Assembly (NCBI GenBank): GCA_900540045.1
Contig: UQEF01000033.1
Location: 1-28,193 of the forward strand
Source: an uncultured Eubacteriales bacterium
GTDB taxonomy: Bacteria > Bacillota > Clostridia > Christensenellales > Aristaeellaceae
DNA: 28,193 nucleotides
Direction: 5' to 3'
In this document: one piece after another, positions 1 to 6,917 of the stretch
Numbering within the stretch: position 1 is the stretch's first letter
How the letters are laid out: every line of letters begins with the position of its first letter
Made by a program: the position numbers and the translations under genes
Notes under the pieces: generated by a model
What the model saw: the letters and a program-made list of their open reading frames with translations, nothing else
The model's database searches: none
Told to the model about the DNA's origin: nothing

Positions 1-135
1 ATCCAGCGCGCCGTCACCCAGCACCGTCTGCCCGGTGATATCCGCACGGCTTTCCCACAGCAGCCAGAGGCCCAGCGCAATGGCCACGGCCGCCAGCGCC
101 GCGGCCGCCGTCACAATCACGCGCTTTCCGTTCAT
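1..135 (-). CDS. Membrane-anchored protein of unknown function, N-terminal fragment
   Basis: Only the first 45 codons are inside the window; the gene runs off the left edge. The start is an ATG (complement of 133-135) preceded at 7 nt by an AGGAGG ribosome binding site (complement of 143-148). The visible protein has a short basic start (MNGKR), one hydrophobic Ala/Leu/Val segment at about residues 6-26, and then a polar stretch beginning WESRADITGQ. This is a type II membrane anchor or an uncleaved signal sequence with an extracytoplasmic remainder. It lies about 100 nt downstream of rsfS on the same strand and could be co-transcribed with it. LCP (LytR-CpsA-Psr) proteins often sit near nadD/rsfS in Firmicutes and start with such an anchor, but nothing visible here is diagnostic of that family. 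Confidence 0.7.
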   Translation of the reverse strand, partial: MNGKRVIVTAAAALAAVAIALGLWLLWESRADITGQTVLGDGALD

Positions 136-163
136 CTTGCAACCTCCTCTGCTTTGGTGCATC

Positions 164-201
164 GCGCCGTTATCAAGGTAAGCCCTGCAGGTGAACGGCG
201 C
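164..201. repeat. 8-bp perfect inverted repeat between rsfS and the truncated gene
   Basis: GCGCCGTT (164-171) and AACGGCGC (194-201) are perfect reverse complements separated by 22 nt. They lie in the roughly 100-nt gap between rsfS and the truncated membrane gene. No U-tract follows on the minus strand, so it is not a standard intrinsic terminator. It could be an mRNA hairpin or chance. Confidence 0.3.
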
Positions 202-236
202 ATGAACAAGCGCTGAAGGCTTGCCGAAAAGCGGAA

Positions 237-596
237 TCAGCCCTCTTCCGACTCCTCAAAGGGCAGGGCGATACGGTTGTTGTCAGCCTCCCAGAGCCTG
301 TCCAGGCGGTAAAACTCGCGCTCTTCCGTATGAAAGATGTGCACAAGCACCGTGCCGTAATCCAGCACCACCCACCGGCCCTCCTGCTGGCCTTCCTTGC
401 GAAGCGGATAAACCCCACCTTCGCTCAGGCGGTCCTCCACCTCATCAGCCAGGGTCTTGACCTGCAGGGCACTGCGGCCGCTGGCGATCACCATACAGTC
501 GGTGATCACCGTCATGCCGGACACATCCAGCGCCACAATATCCTGCGCCTTTTTGTCATAAAGGGTCGTGACAATCTTCTGGATCATTTCGTTCAT
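237..596 (-). CDS. rsfS: Ribosomal silencing factor RsfS (Iojap/YbeB family)
   Basis: This 119-aa protein has the usual length for RsfS, which binds ribosomal protein uL14 on the large subunit and blocks subunit joining when nutrients are scarce. Family signatures are visible: the start region with DKKAQDIVALDVS, the middle ITDCMVIASGRSALQVKTLADEV, and the C-terminal WVVLDYGTVLVHIFHTEERE followed by FYRLDRLW. The ATG start has an AAAGGAGCG ribosome binding site just upstream on the minus strand. It follows the nadD-yqeK fusion by 14 nt and is almost certainly in the same transcript. The nadD-yqeK-rsfS order is typical of Firmicutes. The C-terminal tail FEESEEG is acidic. Confidence 0.95.
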   Translation of the reverse strand: MNEMIQKIVTTLYDKKAQDIVALDVSGMTVITDCMVIASGRSALQVKTLADEVEDRLSEGGVYPLRKEGQQEGRWVVLDYGTVLVHIFHTEEREFYRLDRLWEADNNRIALPFEESEEG

Positions 597-610
597 TCGT
601 TTCGCTCCTT

Positions 611-1822
611 TTATTCTTTGATCGGCTGGGCTGGCTCCTGCCGGTTGGAGGCAAGCCTCTCCAGCCAGTCGGCCACGCGCTGTGTTGTCGGATGGGGCGT
701 GGTTTTCTGTGTGCGCACATAGGCCAGCGTGCTTTCCAGCGAATAGCGCATGGCGGCCACCAGGTCGCTTTGGGCCAGCTCGCGCACCTTTTCCAGGGCC
801 GGATAGCTGCGGCGCGACGGCTCGATCTTGTCGGCCAGGTAGACGATCATATCCAGAGGAAGCATGCCCACTTTTCCGGTGGTATGACAGCGAATGGCGG
901 AGAGCACATTGGGATCGCGCACGCCGAACTCCCGCTCAGCCACCACGGCGCCCACCGGGCCATGAAGCAGGTTTTCGCTCTGGAGGGTTTCCCTGTCCAA
1001 CAGCAGGCGGCTTTCCCTGGCGATTCGCTGCTGCTGGGCAAGCGGCAGGCACTTGGCGCAGTCGTGCATCAGCCCGGCCATCGCGGCCTGATCCTCGCTC
1101 ACGCCGTGGCGGCGCGCAAGGTCTCTTGCCGTGGAGGCCACCAGCAGGGAATGCAAAAGACGCTTGTCCGTAAGCAGCTGCCGCAAACGCGGATAACATG
1201 CCGCCGCTCCCTGCGGGCTTTCCCGGCACCCATACAGCCCCATGATGCGGATATATTCCAGCACCTGAGGCCTGACGCCGCCTGGCGTTTCACCCCGCTC
1301 CAGCGCCTCGCGGATGGCCGTGGCTGATTCAGCGTCCGGCGGCAGGGACAGAAACGAAAATTTCGCCCCGCGCTCCTCCAGCTCCCGCACCTGAGGGTTT
1401 TGCGCCAATTCTCCGGTTTCCCGGCTGCACACCAGAAAGCGGCACAGGGTAAATACCTTATCGGGCCTGCGCCAGTTGGGCAGGTCAAAAAGCGTGTCCT
1501 CCCCGATGAGGTAATACAGTTCCGCGCCCGGCATCTGCTTTTGCAGCCGGGTGAGGGTGTCCACGGTATAGGTTACGCCCTCGCGGTCGATCTCCATGCG
1601 CGAGACGGAGAATCCCTGCATGCCGCTCACCGCAAGGCGGGTCATTTCAAACCTGTATTCCGCATCCGCCAGTCCTTCATGCTTGTGCGGCGGATTGCCC
1701 GCCGGCAGAAAAATCACACGGTCCAGCTTATGCTCCCGCTTTGCGCAGGCGGCGATTTCCATATGCCTGTCATGGATGGGGTTAAAACTCCCGCCCATGA
1801 TGCCGATGCGCTCCTTTGGCAC
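611..1822 (-). CDS. nadD: NadD-YqeK fusion: nicotinate-nucleotide adenylyltransferase plus HD-domain phosphohydrolase
   Basis: This 403-aa protein joins two enzymes that are separate neighbouring genes in Bacillus. Residues 1-200 form a NadD nucleotidyltransferase, which makes deamido-NAD from nicotinate mononucleotide and ATP: start GIMGGSFNPIH, then YTVDTL, LIGEDTLFDLPNW and the TAIR motif near 168-171. Residues about 205-403 are a YqeK-type HD domain (H224, H253-D254, later HGPVGAVVAE and IRCHTTG), a family that hydrolyses diadenosine tetraphosphate. The usual (H/T)xGH motif reads H17-D-R-H20, so the conserved glycine is an arginine. The chosen GTG start (1822) has an AAGGGAGG site 7 nt upstream (complement of 1830-1837). 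An upstream ATG at 1891 is in frame, but it precedes the promoter's -10 box and would add non-family residues. Fusion and family calls are firm; the effect of the substitution is unknown. Confidence 0.93.
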   Translation of the reverse strand: MPKERIGIMGGSFNPIHDRHMEIAACAKREHKLDRVIFLPAGNPPHKHEGLADAEYRFEMTRLAVSGMQGFSVSRMEIDREGVTYTVDTLTRLQKQMPGAELYYLIGEDTLFDLPNWRRPDKVFTLCRFLVCSRETGELAQNPQVRELEERGAKFSFLSLPPDAESATAIREALERGETPGGVRPQVLEYIRIMGLYGCRESPQGAAACYPRLRQLLTDKRLLHSLLVASTARDLARRHGVSEDQAAMAGLMHDCAKCLPLAQQQRIARESRLLLDRETLQSENLLHGPVGAVVAEREFGVRDPNVLSAIRCHTTGKVGMLPLDMIVYLADKIEPSRRSYPALEKVRELAQSDLVAAMRYSLESTLAYVRTQKTTPHPTTQRVADWLERLASNRQEPAQPIKE

Positions 1823-1861
1823 GGCTGCGCCTCCCTTCAGGGGGGTTTCCCCTACCCGCTC

Positions 1862-1890
1862 ATTATACAGGAAAAACGCACCGCTGACCA
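1862..1890 (-). promoter_or_regulatory. Sigma-A promoter of the nadD-yqeK/rsfS operon
   Basis: Read on the minus strand, a perfect TATAAT -10 box (complement of 1862-1867) is preceded after 17 nt by TGGTCA (complement of 1885-1890), a 4/6 match to TTGACA. Transcription would begin near 1855, leaving a leader of about 33 nt before the GTG at 1822. Confidence 0.65.
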
Positions 1891-1909
1891 TACCAAAATC
1901 CCGCCCGTC

Positions 1910-1943
1910 AAAAGGCGGCGGGCACAGACCTGCCCACCGCCTT
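1910..1943 (-). terminator. Intrinsic terminator of the deoC-mutarotase operon
   Basis: Arms 1912-1923 and 1932-1943 form a 12-bp stem, with one position that is a G.U wobble in the minus-strand RNA, and an 8-nt loop. The minus-strand transcript continues with UUUU. It sits 22 nt after the mutarotase stop codon and just before the nadD promoter, so it separates the two operons. Confidence 0.8.
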
Positions 1944-1964
1944 CGTTTCCGAATTCCGGCGCGT

Positions 1965-2408
1965 TTACATCACGCCTTTTTGAAGGATGACGCATCCGAA
2001 GGGTTTGGTTTCGCTGGTGCAGACGGTCACATAGGCCCGTCCCGCCTTTTCATAAAACCTGGTACGTTCGATTTCGCCCACGCAGCCGGCATCGTAGCCG
2101 TTTTTGGCCACGACCTCCTTCACGCCGTCCCACACCGGCGAGCTCTCCACCGTCATGCCGGAATCGGCGTCCGGAATCATGTACTGGATGGGATACTTTT
2201 CAAAATCCACATCCAGCGGAACCAGCTTGAGGATGGCATCCAGCATCTGCGCTACACCGCAGCCCTTGGCCTGGATGCTCACCGCGTTGGGAGCCTTGGT
2301 AATCGGCGGATAGAAATGATCCACAATGGCGATCAGATCGCCATGCCCGGTATCCGCCAGCGCCTTGAGAAGATCGGAACCGATGATGTCAGGGATGCCT
2401 CGCAACAT
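1965..2408 (-). CDS. RbsD/FucU family sugar mutarotase
   Basis: This 147-aa protein belongs to the RbsD/FucU family, whose members interconvert anomers of free sugars (ribose for RbsD, fucose for FucU) before kinases or isomerases act on them. The signature GHGDLIAIVDHFYPP near residues 19-33, with the catalytic-type His, and the C-terminal IERTRFYEKA with VCTSETKPFG match FucU-type proteins closely. The length also matches. The chosen ATG at 2408 gives the family start MLRGIPDIIGSDLL and lies 10 nt from an AAGGAGG site (complement of 2419-2425); ATGs at 2417 and 2429 are too close to or upstream of that site. It follows deoC by 77 nt and precedes a terminator. The pairing suggests work on a deoxyribose- or ribose-related sugar, but the substrate is inferred. 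Confidence 0.88.
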   Translation of the reverse strand: MLRGIPDIIGSDLLKALADTGHGDLIAIVDHFYPPITKAPNAVSIQAKGCGVAQMLDAILKLVPLDVDFEKYPIQYMIPDADSGMTVESSPVWDGVKEVVAKNGYDAGCVGEIERTRFYEKAGRAYVTVCTSETKPFGCVILQKGVM

Positions 2409-2485
2409 AGAATCCATGCCTCCTTGCATTGTATGGATGGAAAACCGCCTGCGGTTGTTTTGGGGAATTGCGCCACTGGTCTGCT

Positions 2486-3139
2486 TTACTCCTTGGCCTT
2501 AAGCAGCTTGATAATCCGGCTGGTGCCCAGGCGGCTGGCGCCAAGCGCCACGAAGCGCTCCGCATCCTCCAGCGTGGAAATGCCGCCCGCGGCCTTGATC
2601 TTTACGCCCGGCCCCACATGCTTGGCAAAAAGCTCGATATCGGCAAACGTCGCGCCTGCGGTAGAAAAGCCGGTGGATGTTTTGATGAAATCCGCGCCGG
2701 TGTCGGTAACCACCTTGCACATGGCGATTTTTTCCTCGTCGGTCAGCAGGCAGGTTTCAATGATCACCTTGAGCACCTTGTCGCCCACAGCTGCTTTCAG
2801 GCGGCGGATTTCGTCGGCCACATACGAAAGGTCACCGGCCTTGAGCATGCCGATATTGATGACCATATCGATCTCCTCCGCGCCGTTTGCGAGGGCCTCG
2901 CGGGTTTCAAACTCCTTGGAAGCCGGCGTCGTGTTGCCGTTGGGAAATCCCACCACGGTACAAATGGTCATCTTGCCCTGCACGTATTGATGCGCCTGCG
3001 CCACGTAACAGGGCGGAATGCATACCGACGCGGTGCCATAGGCGATGGCCTCGTCACACAGATTTTGAATCTCCGGCCAGGTCGCGGTCTGCTTGAGCAG
3101 CGTATGGTCCACCATGGAGCACAATTCTTTTGCGTTCAT
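2486..3139 (-). CDS. deoC: Deoxyribose-phosphate aldolase
   Basis: This 217-aa class I aldolase cleaves 2-deoxyribose 5-phosphate into glyceraldehyde 3-phosphate and acetaldehyde, the last step of deoxynucleoside catabolism. The active-site residues are visible: the Schiff-base lysine K153 in [11 protein letters not shown]182 in VKIKAAGGI, and the acidic residue D91 in [18 protein letters not shown] near 62-69 is also typical. The length equals that of Bacillus DeoC. A GAGGAGG-type site precedes the ATG. A consensus promoter lies about 100 nt upstream. It is first in an operon with the mutarotase; a pyrimidine-nucleoside phosphorylase that can feed this pathway lies at 13200-14525. Confidence 0.97.
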   Translation of the reverse strand: MNAKELCSMVDHTLLKQTATWPEIQNLCDEAIAYGTASVCIPPCYVAQAHQYVQGKMTICTVVGFPNGNTTPASKEFETREALANGAEEIDMVINIGMLKAGDLSYVADEIRRLKAAVGDKVLKVIIETCLLTDEEKIAMCKVVTDTGADFIKTSTGFSTAGATFADIELFAKHVGPGVKIKAAGGISTLEDAERFVALGASRLGTSRIIKLLKAKE

Positions 3140-3246
3140 CGATATATCCTCCTCTATTCAGCCCGGCGGCGTTGTCCGGGTGCCTGCCCCGCGCACGCCG
3201 GAACCGCTCTGTGCAGTTTTGTCGCGGTTCGGTCTCCTCTGGTATA

Positions 3247-3275
3247 AGTATACAAAAGCAGCGGGAGCCCGTCAA
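3247..3275 (-). promoter_or_regulatory. Sigma-A promoter of deoC, in the 278-bp divergent region
   Basis: On the minus strand, TTGACG (complement of 3270-3275) and TATACT (complement of 3247-3252) are separated by 17 nt, a near-consensus promoter. The start would be near 3240 with a leader of about 100 nt, which includes a small CCCGG/CCGGG hairpin (3162-3166 with 3176-3180). The same 278-bp region separates deoC from the plus-strand gene at 3418, for which no convincing promoter was found. No operator could be identified, though this would be the place for DeoR-type control. Confidence 0.75.
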
Positions 3276-3417
3276 TACAAAAGTTGCATATCCTCCACGG
3301 CTGTTCTCATCCATTTTGCATTTATAAGTCTGTCTTTCATCGTGCTGTTAAGACGGGAAAAAAAGGGAATACTTTCCCCGGAGGGAACGCATTCAGGGCT
3401 TGCGAGGAGGGACGCAT

Positions 3418-4251
3418 ATGCAAAAGTACAAGCCCAAAACGCCACTGGCAAACGTATCGGACCGGGTGCTGCGGGTGATGATTACCTGCGGGCTGGGGAT
3501 CGGGTGGTTTGTGTACCTGTGGGGCATGCGCCTGACCGCCCTGACGGCGGGCGTCGCGTTCGGGGGACTGCTGTGGCTGTGCGCCCGGCAATTCGGGAAA
3601 AAAAGCATGATGCGGCGTGAAAAGCAGATGCGCCGCATCATCGGCGGCGAGCTGGCGCTGGGGCGGCTTTTGCTGATGCCGCCGCGGCACGCGGCGTTTC
3701 AGGCGGCGCTGTGGGTTTCACCGCGTGTGCCGGTGCGCATGCAGCGTGCGCTGGACTGGGGGGTGACCGGCACGCTGGAGGACAAGCCGGTGCTGGTGCG
3801 TCTGATCGCCCAGCACGAAAGCATACCGGTTACGGTGCAGCAGGTGGTGGAAGCGGCGCGGGAGATGCGCGCCCTGGACGCGCAAAGCCTGATTCTGTGC
3901 CTCACTGCCCCGGCCACGCGCGAAGCGCTGACCTATGCCGCCGGGTTCGACCCGCCCATCCGTGTGATCAGCCGGCAGGAGATGATCGACCTGGCGGGCC
4001 TGTGCAGTCCCGCGACCGATGAGGATCTGAGCCGGCTCGGGCGCAGAAAAAAAGCCCGCTCCCGTCCGAAGGACTGGGCGGACCTCATTCTCGCGCCCTC
4101 GCGTGCGAGGCGTTACTTCTGGTACGGCATGGGCATGAGCGCGCTGGCGCTGCTGACGGGACAGCGTTTCTATCCCATCCCGGCGGCGGTGTGCCTTATG
4201 CTGTTTGCCGCCTGCAAGCTGCGCTCTCTATTGGCGGCCCAGCATGGATAG
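3418..4251 (+). CDS. Integral membrane protein with a possible degenerate Mrr-like nuclease-fold domain
   Basis: This 277-aa protein is not assigned to a named family. Its layout is two hydrophobic segments near residues 20-60 (MITCGLGIGWFVYLWGM and a following Ala/Gly/Leu run), a soluble middle, and two more segments near 235-270. The soluble part, about residues 115-200, reads like a restriction-endonuclease fold: VLVRLIAQ, then VVEAAREMRALDAQ, LILCLTAPATREALTYAAG, and RVISRQEMIDLAGL, matching the late strand-helix order of Mrr-type domains. The usual D...ExK catalytic set is not evident. The ATG at 3418 is 8 nt from GAGGAGGG (3401-3409 region). It converges on rsmA with only 6 nt between stop codons. 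Expression and coding appear real; function is unknown. Confidence 0.8.
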   Translation: MQKYKPKTPLANVSDRVLRVMITCGLGIGWFVYLWGMRLTALTAGVAFGGLLWLCARQFGKKSMMRREKQMRRIIGGELALGRLLLMPPRHAAFQAALWVSPRVPVRMQRALDWGVTGTLEDKPVLVRLIAQHESIPVTVQQVVEAAREMRALDAQSLILCLTAPATREALTYAAGFDPPIRVISRQEMIDLAGLCSPATDEDLSRLGRRKKARSRPKDWADLILAPSRARRYFWYGMGMSALALLTGQRFYPIPAAVCLMLFAACKLRSLLAAQHG

Positions 4252-4257
4252 CGTACC

Positions 4258-5094
4258 TTATTCCCGGGCGCACGCGTTGGCCAAAGCGATCCACGTCTCT
4301 ACGGCCAGAGCCTCGCCGCGCACGGTTTCCGGCAGTCCCAAGGCGCTCAGTGCGGCGCGCACGGCTTCGCCCTCCACCACGCCCTTGAGCGCGTTGATGA
4401 GCGTTTTGCGGCGCATGCCAAAACCCGCTTTCACCATTCGCCACAAAAGCGCCTCGTCCGCCACGGGCGCAGGGGGCTGCGCGCGCATATCCATGCGCAC
4501 AAAGGCGCTGTCCACCTTCGGCGGCGGCGTGAAGCATTCCGCAGGCACCACCTGTACCAGCTGCGGAATGGTCCGGTACTGGCATCGCACGCTGGTCAGG
4601 CTGTAGGCGGGCGTGGAAGGCGCGGCCAGCAGCTTGTCCGCTACCTCCTTTTGCACCATGACGGAAATCTGCCGGATGGGCAGGCCGCCGTCCCAAAGCA
4701 GCTCCAGAATGGGGGTGGTGATGTTGTAGGGAATGTTGGCGATCACGAAGAACCCTTCCCCCAGCGGCCGGCAGACCTCGGCAAGGTCCAGCCTGCGCAC
4801 ATCTCCCTCGGTGATGCTCAGGTTGTCAAAGGCGTCGGTGGCCGCGCGCAGGAAGGGCAGCACGTCGCGGTCCACCTCCACGGCCGCCACGCGTCCCGCC
4901 GCCTCGCACAGGCACCGGGTCAGCGTGCCTGCGCCGGGGCCGATTTCCAGCACCCCATCCATTGGCCCCACGCCCGTGGCCTCCACCAATGAGCGCAGGA
5001 GCGCCTCATCATAGAGGAAATGCTGGCCCAGATCATGCTTGTAGGTTACGCCCTCCGCCGCGCGGCGGCGCGCCTGCTGATAGGATCTCTTCAC
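4258..5094 (-). CDS. rsmA: 16S rRNA (adenine1518-N6/adenine1519-N6)-dimethyltransferase
   Basis: This 278-aa enzyme (KsgA) dimethylates two adjacent adenines in the 3' terminal helix of 16S rRNA during late small-subunit assembly. The SAM-binding motif VLEIGPGAGTLT, the early HDLGQHFL, the catalytic motif NIPYNITTPIL and the C-terminal FTPPPKVDSAFVRM and FGMRRKTLINAL are all present, and the length is typical. Its ATG overlaps the dnaX stop codon (ATGA, 5091-5094), so it is translationally coupled to the DNA polymerase clamp-loader gene. In Bacillus ksgA instead sits with rnmV, so this pairing is lineage-specific. Absence of KsgA gives kasugamycin resistance in other bacteria. Confidence 0.97.
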   Translation of the reverse strand: MKRSYQQARRRAAEGVTYKHDLGQHFLYDEALLRSLVEATGVGPMDGVLEIGPGAGTLTRCLCEAAGRVAAVEVDRDVLPFLRAATDAFDNLSITEGDVRRLDLAEVCRPLGEGFFVIANIPYNITTPILELLWDGGLPIRQISVMVQKEVADKLLAAPSTPAYSLTSVRCQYRTIPQLVQVVPAECFTPPPKVDSAFVRMDMRAQPPAPVADEALLWRMVKAGFGMRRKTLINALKGVVEGEAVRAALSALGLPETVRGEALAVETWIALANACARE

Positions 5095-6758
5095 GGTTTT
5101 TCCCCTTCGTCGATCTGCACAAGGTCGCGGCCAAAGGCCTCGATCAGCGTGCGCTGCGCCTCGTCCCGCACGGTCTCCATGCGCTTTTCCGCCGCGTTCT
5201 GCTCCAATACCGCCTCAAAGGTAAGCGGCGTGCCCGCTGCGTCGCTCAGCGCCTTGGCGATCCGGTCCCGCCGTGCCTGCTGATTGAGGCGCACGTAGCT
5301 GAACTCCTTCTTGCTGGCGGGAATGAGCACCTGATAGACCGTGCCCTTGGCTCCGATGAAGCGCTCCTTGCGAAGCAGGCCGTAGAGCGGCGGCTCGTTC
5401 TTGGCCAGGTCCTGCAGGGCCTTGTCCCAGATGGCCTTCGCGTCTCCCGAAACGGGGGCGGCCTTGGGGGCCGGAGCGGCCTTGGCAGCGGGCTTCGCCG
5501 CGGGGGCTTCGGCCTTTGCGGGCGCATCGCCGCCGGGCGCAGGCGTGGCAGCCGGGGCCGCAGCCGCCGGGACCAGCTTTCCGCTCTGCAGATCGCCTTC
5601 CAGCCGTGCCAGTCTGGCCTCCAACTCCGCAACGCGTTCCGCGAGCGCCGCAGCGTCCTCGCCGGACGCCGGCTCACAGGCATGCAGCGCGGCGCTCTCC
5701 AGTCCGATGCGTGGGGTGGAGGCGAAGCGCAGATCTCCTTCTGCGCGCATGAACAAATCCAGCATGCGCAAAAGCCGCCCCTGCGACACGCCCTCCGCCT
5801 GCGCGCGATAGCGCGCCTCGTCCTCCTCGGTCACATCCAGAATGGAGGCGGCGTCCCGGCTCACGGCCTTGACGGTGAGCAGCGCGCGGCAGTGTGCGCT
5901 CAGCTCGCGCAAAAATGCCTGCGGCTCGCGCCCGGAGCGCATGAGCTCGTCCACCTTCTGCATCACACCGCCCTCGTCCCGGGCGGAAAGGAGGTCGAAA
6001 AAGCCGAAAAGGAATTCCCGATCGCTGGCGCCCAGCAGATCACGCGTGAGCGCGGCGGTGATTTTCCCGTCCTCCGCACCCGCCACGCACATGTCCAGGA
6101 TGCTGAAAGCGTCGCGCATGGCGCCCTCGGCAGCGCGCGCCACCATGCGCAGGGCCTCCTCCTCCGCCGTCATGCCCAGATCGTCCAGCGCCTCGCGCAT
6201 GCGGCCGACCATCAGTGAGGAGGGAATGCGGCCAAAATCATAGCGCTGCACGCGGGACAGGATGGTGGCGGGCAGCTTCTGCGGCTCGGTGGTGGCCAGG
6301 ATGAACACCACATGCGCGGGCGGTTCCTCCAGCGTCTTGAGCAGCGCGTTAAAGGCCGCGGTGGAGAGCATGTGCACCTCGTCGATGATATACACCTTGT
6401 AACGGCCCAGCTGGGCGGGGTAGCGCACCTGCTCCAGCAGCTCGCGGATGTTATCGACGCTGTTGTTGCTGGCTGCGTCCAGTTCCAGCACATCCATGGT
6501 GGTTTCACTTATGATGGCCCGGCAGGTCTCGCACTGACCGCAGGGGTCGCCGTGGCTGGGATTGAGGCAGTTGATGGCGCGGCTCATGAGCTTTGCCATG
6601 GTGGTTTTGCCCGTGCCCCGGCACCCGCAGAACAGATAGGCGTGCGCGATGCGCCCGTCCTCGATCTGCCGCCGGAGGGTTTTGACCGTCGCCGTCTGAC
6701 CCAGCACCTGCTCAAAGGTCTGAGGCCGCCATTTGCGGTACAATGCCTGATATGCCAT
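5091..6758 (-). CDS. dnaX: DNA polymerase III subunit gamma/tau
   Basis: This 555-aa clamp-loader ATPase loads the beta clamp on DNA. Walker A is at 45-52 (GCRGTGKT), a zinc module has Cys64, Cys73, Cys76 and Cys79, Walker B is at 124-129 (IIDEVH), and the sensor region ATTEPQKLPATILSRVQRY follows. The AAA+ lid and collar extend to about residue 370. A short coiled coil (AALAERVAELEARLARLEGDL) and an Ala/Pro/Lys linker at about 410-445 lead to a C-terminal domain that in tau contacts the polymerase or helicase. It is first in a two-gene operon with rsmA. The ebfC-recR genes that commonly follow dnaX are missing here. No programmed frameshift site was recognised. Confidence 0.97.
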   Translation of the reverse strand: MAYQALYRKWRPQTFEQVLGQTATVKTLRRQIEDGRIAHAYLFCGCRGTGKTTMAKLMSRAINCLNPSHGDPCGQCETCRAIISETTMDVLELDAASNNSVDNIRELLEQVRYPAQLGRYKVYIIDEVHMLSTAAFNALLKTLEEPPAHVVFILATTEPQKLPATILSRVQRYDFGRIPSSLMVGRMREALDDLGMTAEEEALRMVARAAEGAMRDAFSILDMCVAGAEDGKITAALTRDLLGASDREFLFGFFDLLSARDEGGVMQKVDELMRSGREPQAFLRELSAHCRALLTVKAVSRDAASILDVTEEDEARYRAQAEGVSQGRLLRMLDLFMRAEGDLRFASTPRIGLESAALHACEPASGEDAAALAERVAELEARLARLEGDLQSGKLVPAAAAPAATPAPGGDAPAKAEAPAAKPAAKAAPAPKAAPVSGDAKAIWDKALQDLAKNEPPLYGLLRKERFIGAKGTVYQVLIPASKKEFSYVRLNQQARRDRIAKALSDAAGTPLTFEAVLEQNAAEKRMETVRDEAQRTLIEAFGRDLVQIDEGEKP

Positions 6759-6805
6759 ACGACACCTTCCCTGAAAATTAAGGTTGCTCCTGTTTCATCT
6801 CACCT

Positions 6806-6834
6806 ATCATAGCGTTTTCGCACGGTCAGGTCAA
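6806..6834 (-). promoter_or_regulatory. Sigma-A promoter of dnaX-rsmA
   Basis: On the minus strand, TTGACC (complement of 6829-6834) and TATGAT (complement of 6806-6811) are separated by 17 nt. Transcription would start near 6799, about 40 nt before the dnaX ATG. No SRP (4.5S/scRNA) gene, which precedes dnaX in Bacillus, was seen in the 159-bp gap to dgt. No clear plus-strand promoter for dgt was found in the same gap. Confidence 0.75.
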
Positions 6835-6917
6835 GAAAAAAGCAGGAGTCCGGGCGGCCAATACCGTATATTACATCAGGATTCCATTGTATACCAAGGA
6901 TGAAAGGAGCCGGCGGC

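Noticed and set aside
682..1990. Long open frames on the plus strand opposite nadD-yqeK
   Set aside because: They are antisense to a well-conserved enzyme, lack family motifs and ribosome binding sites, and are explained by the high GC content.
2440..2475. Small inverted repeat AACCGCCTGCGGTT between deoC and the mutarotase, as a terminator
   Set aside because: The stem is only about 5 bp with a minimal loop and a short T run; it is too weak to separate the two genes.
5091..5700. Possible programmed frameshift in dnaX yielding a separate gamma protein
   Set aside because: No A-rich slippery heptamer followed by a stem was recognised in the Ala/Pro linker region.
6850..6917. Promoter for dgt
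   Set aside because: TATATT and TATACC words are present, but no acceptable -35 box lies at 16-18 nt from either.
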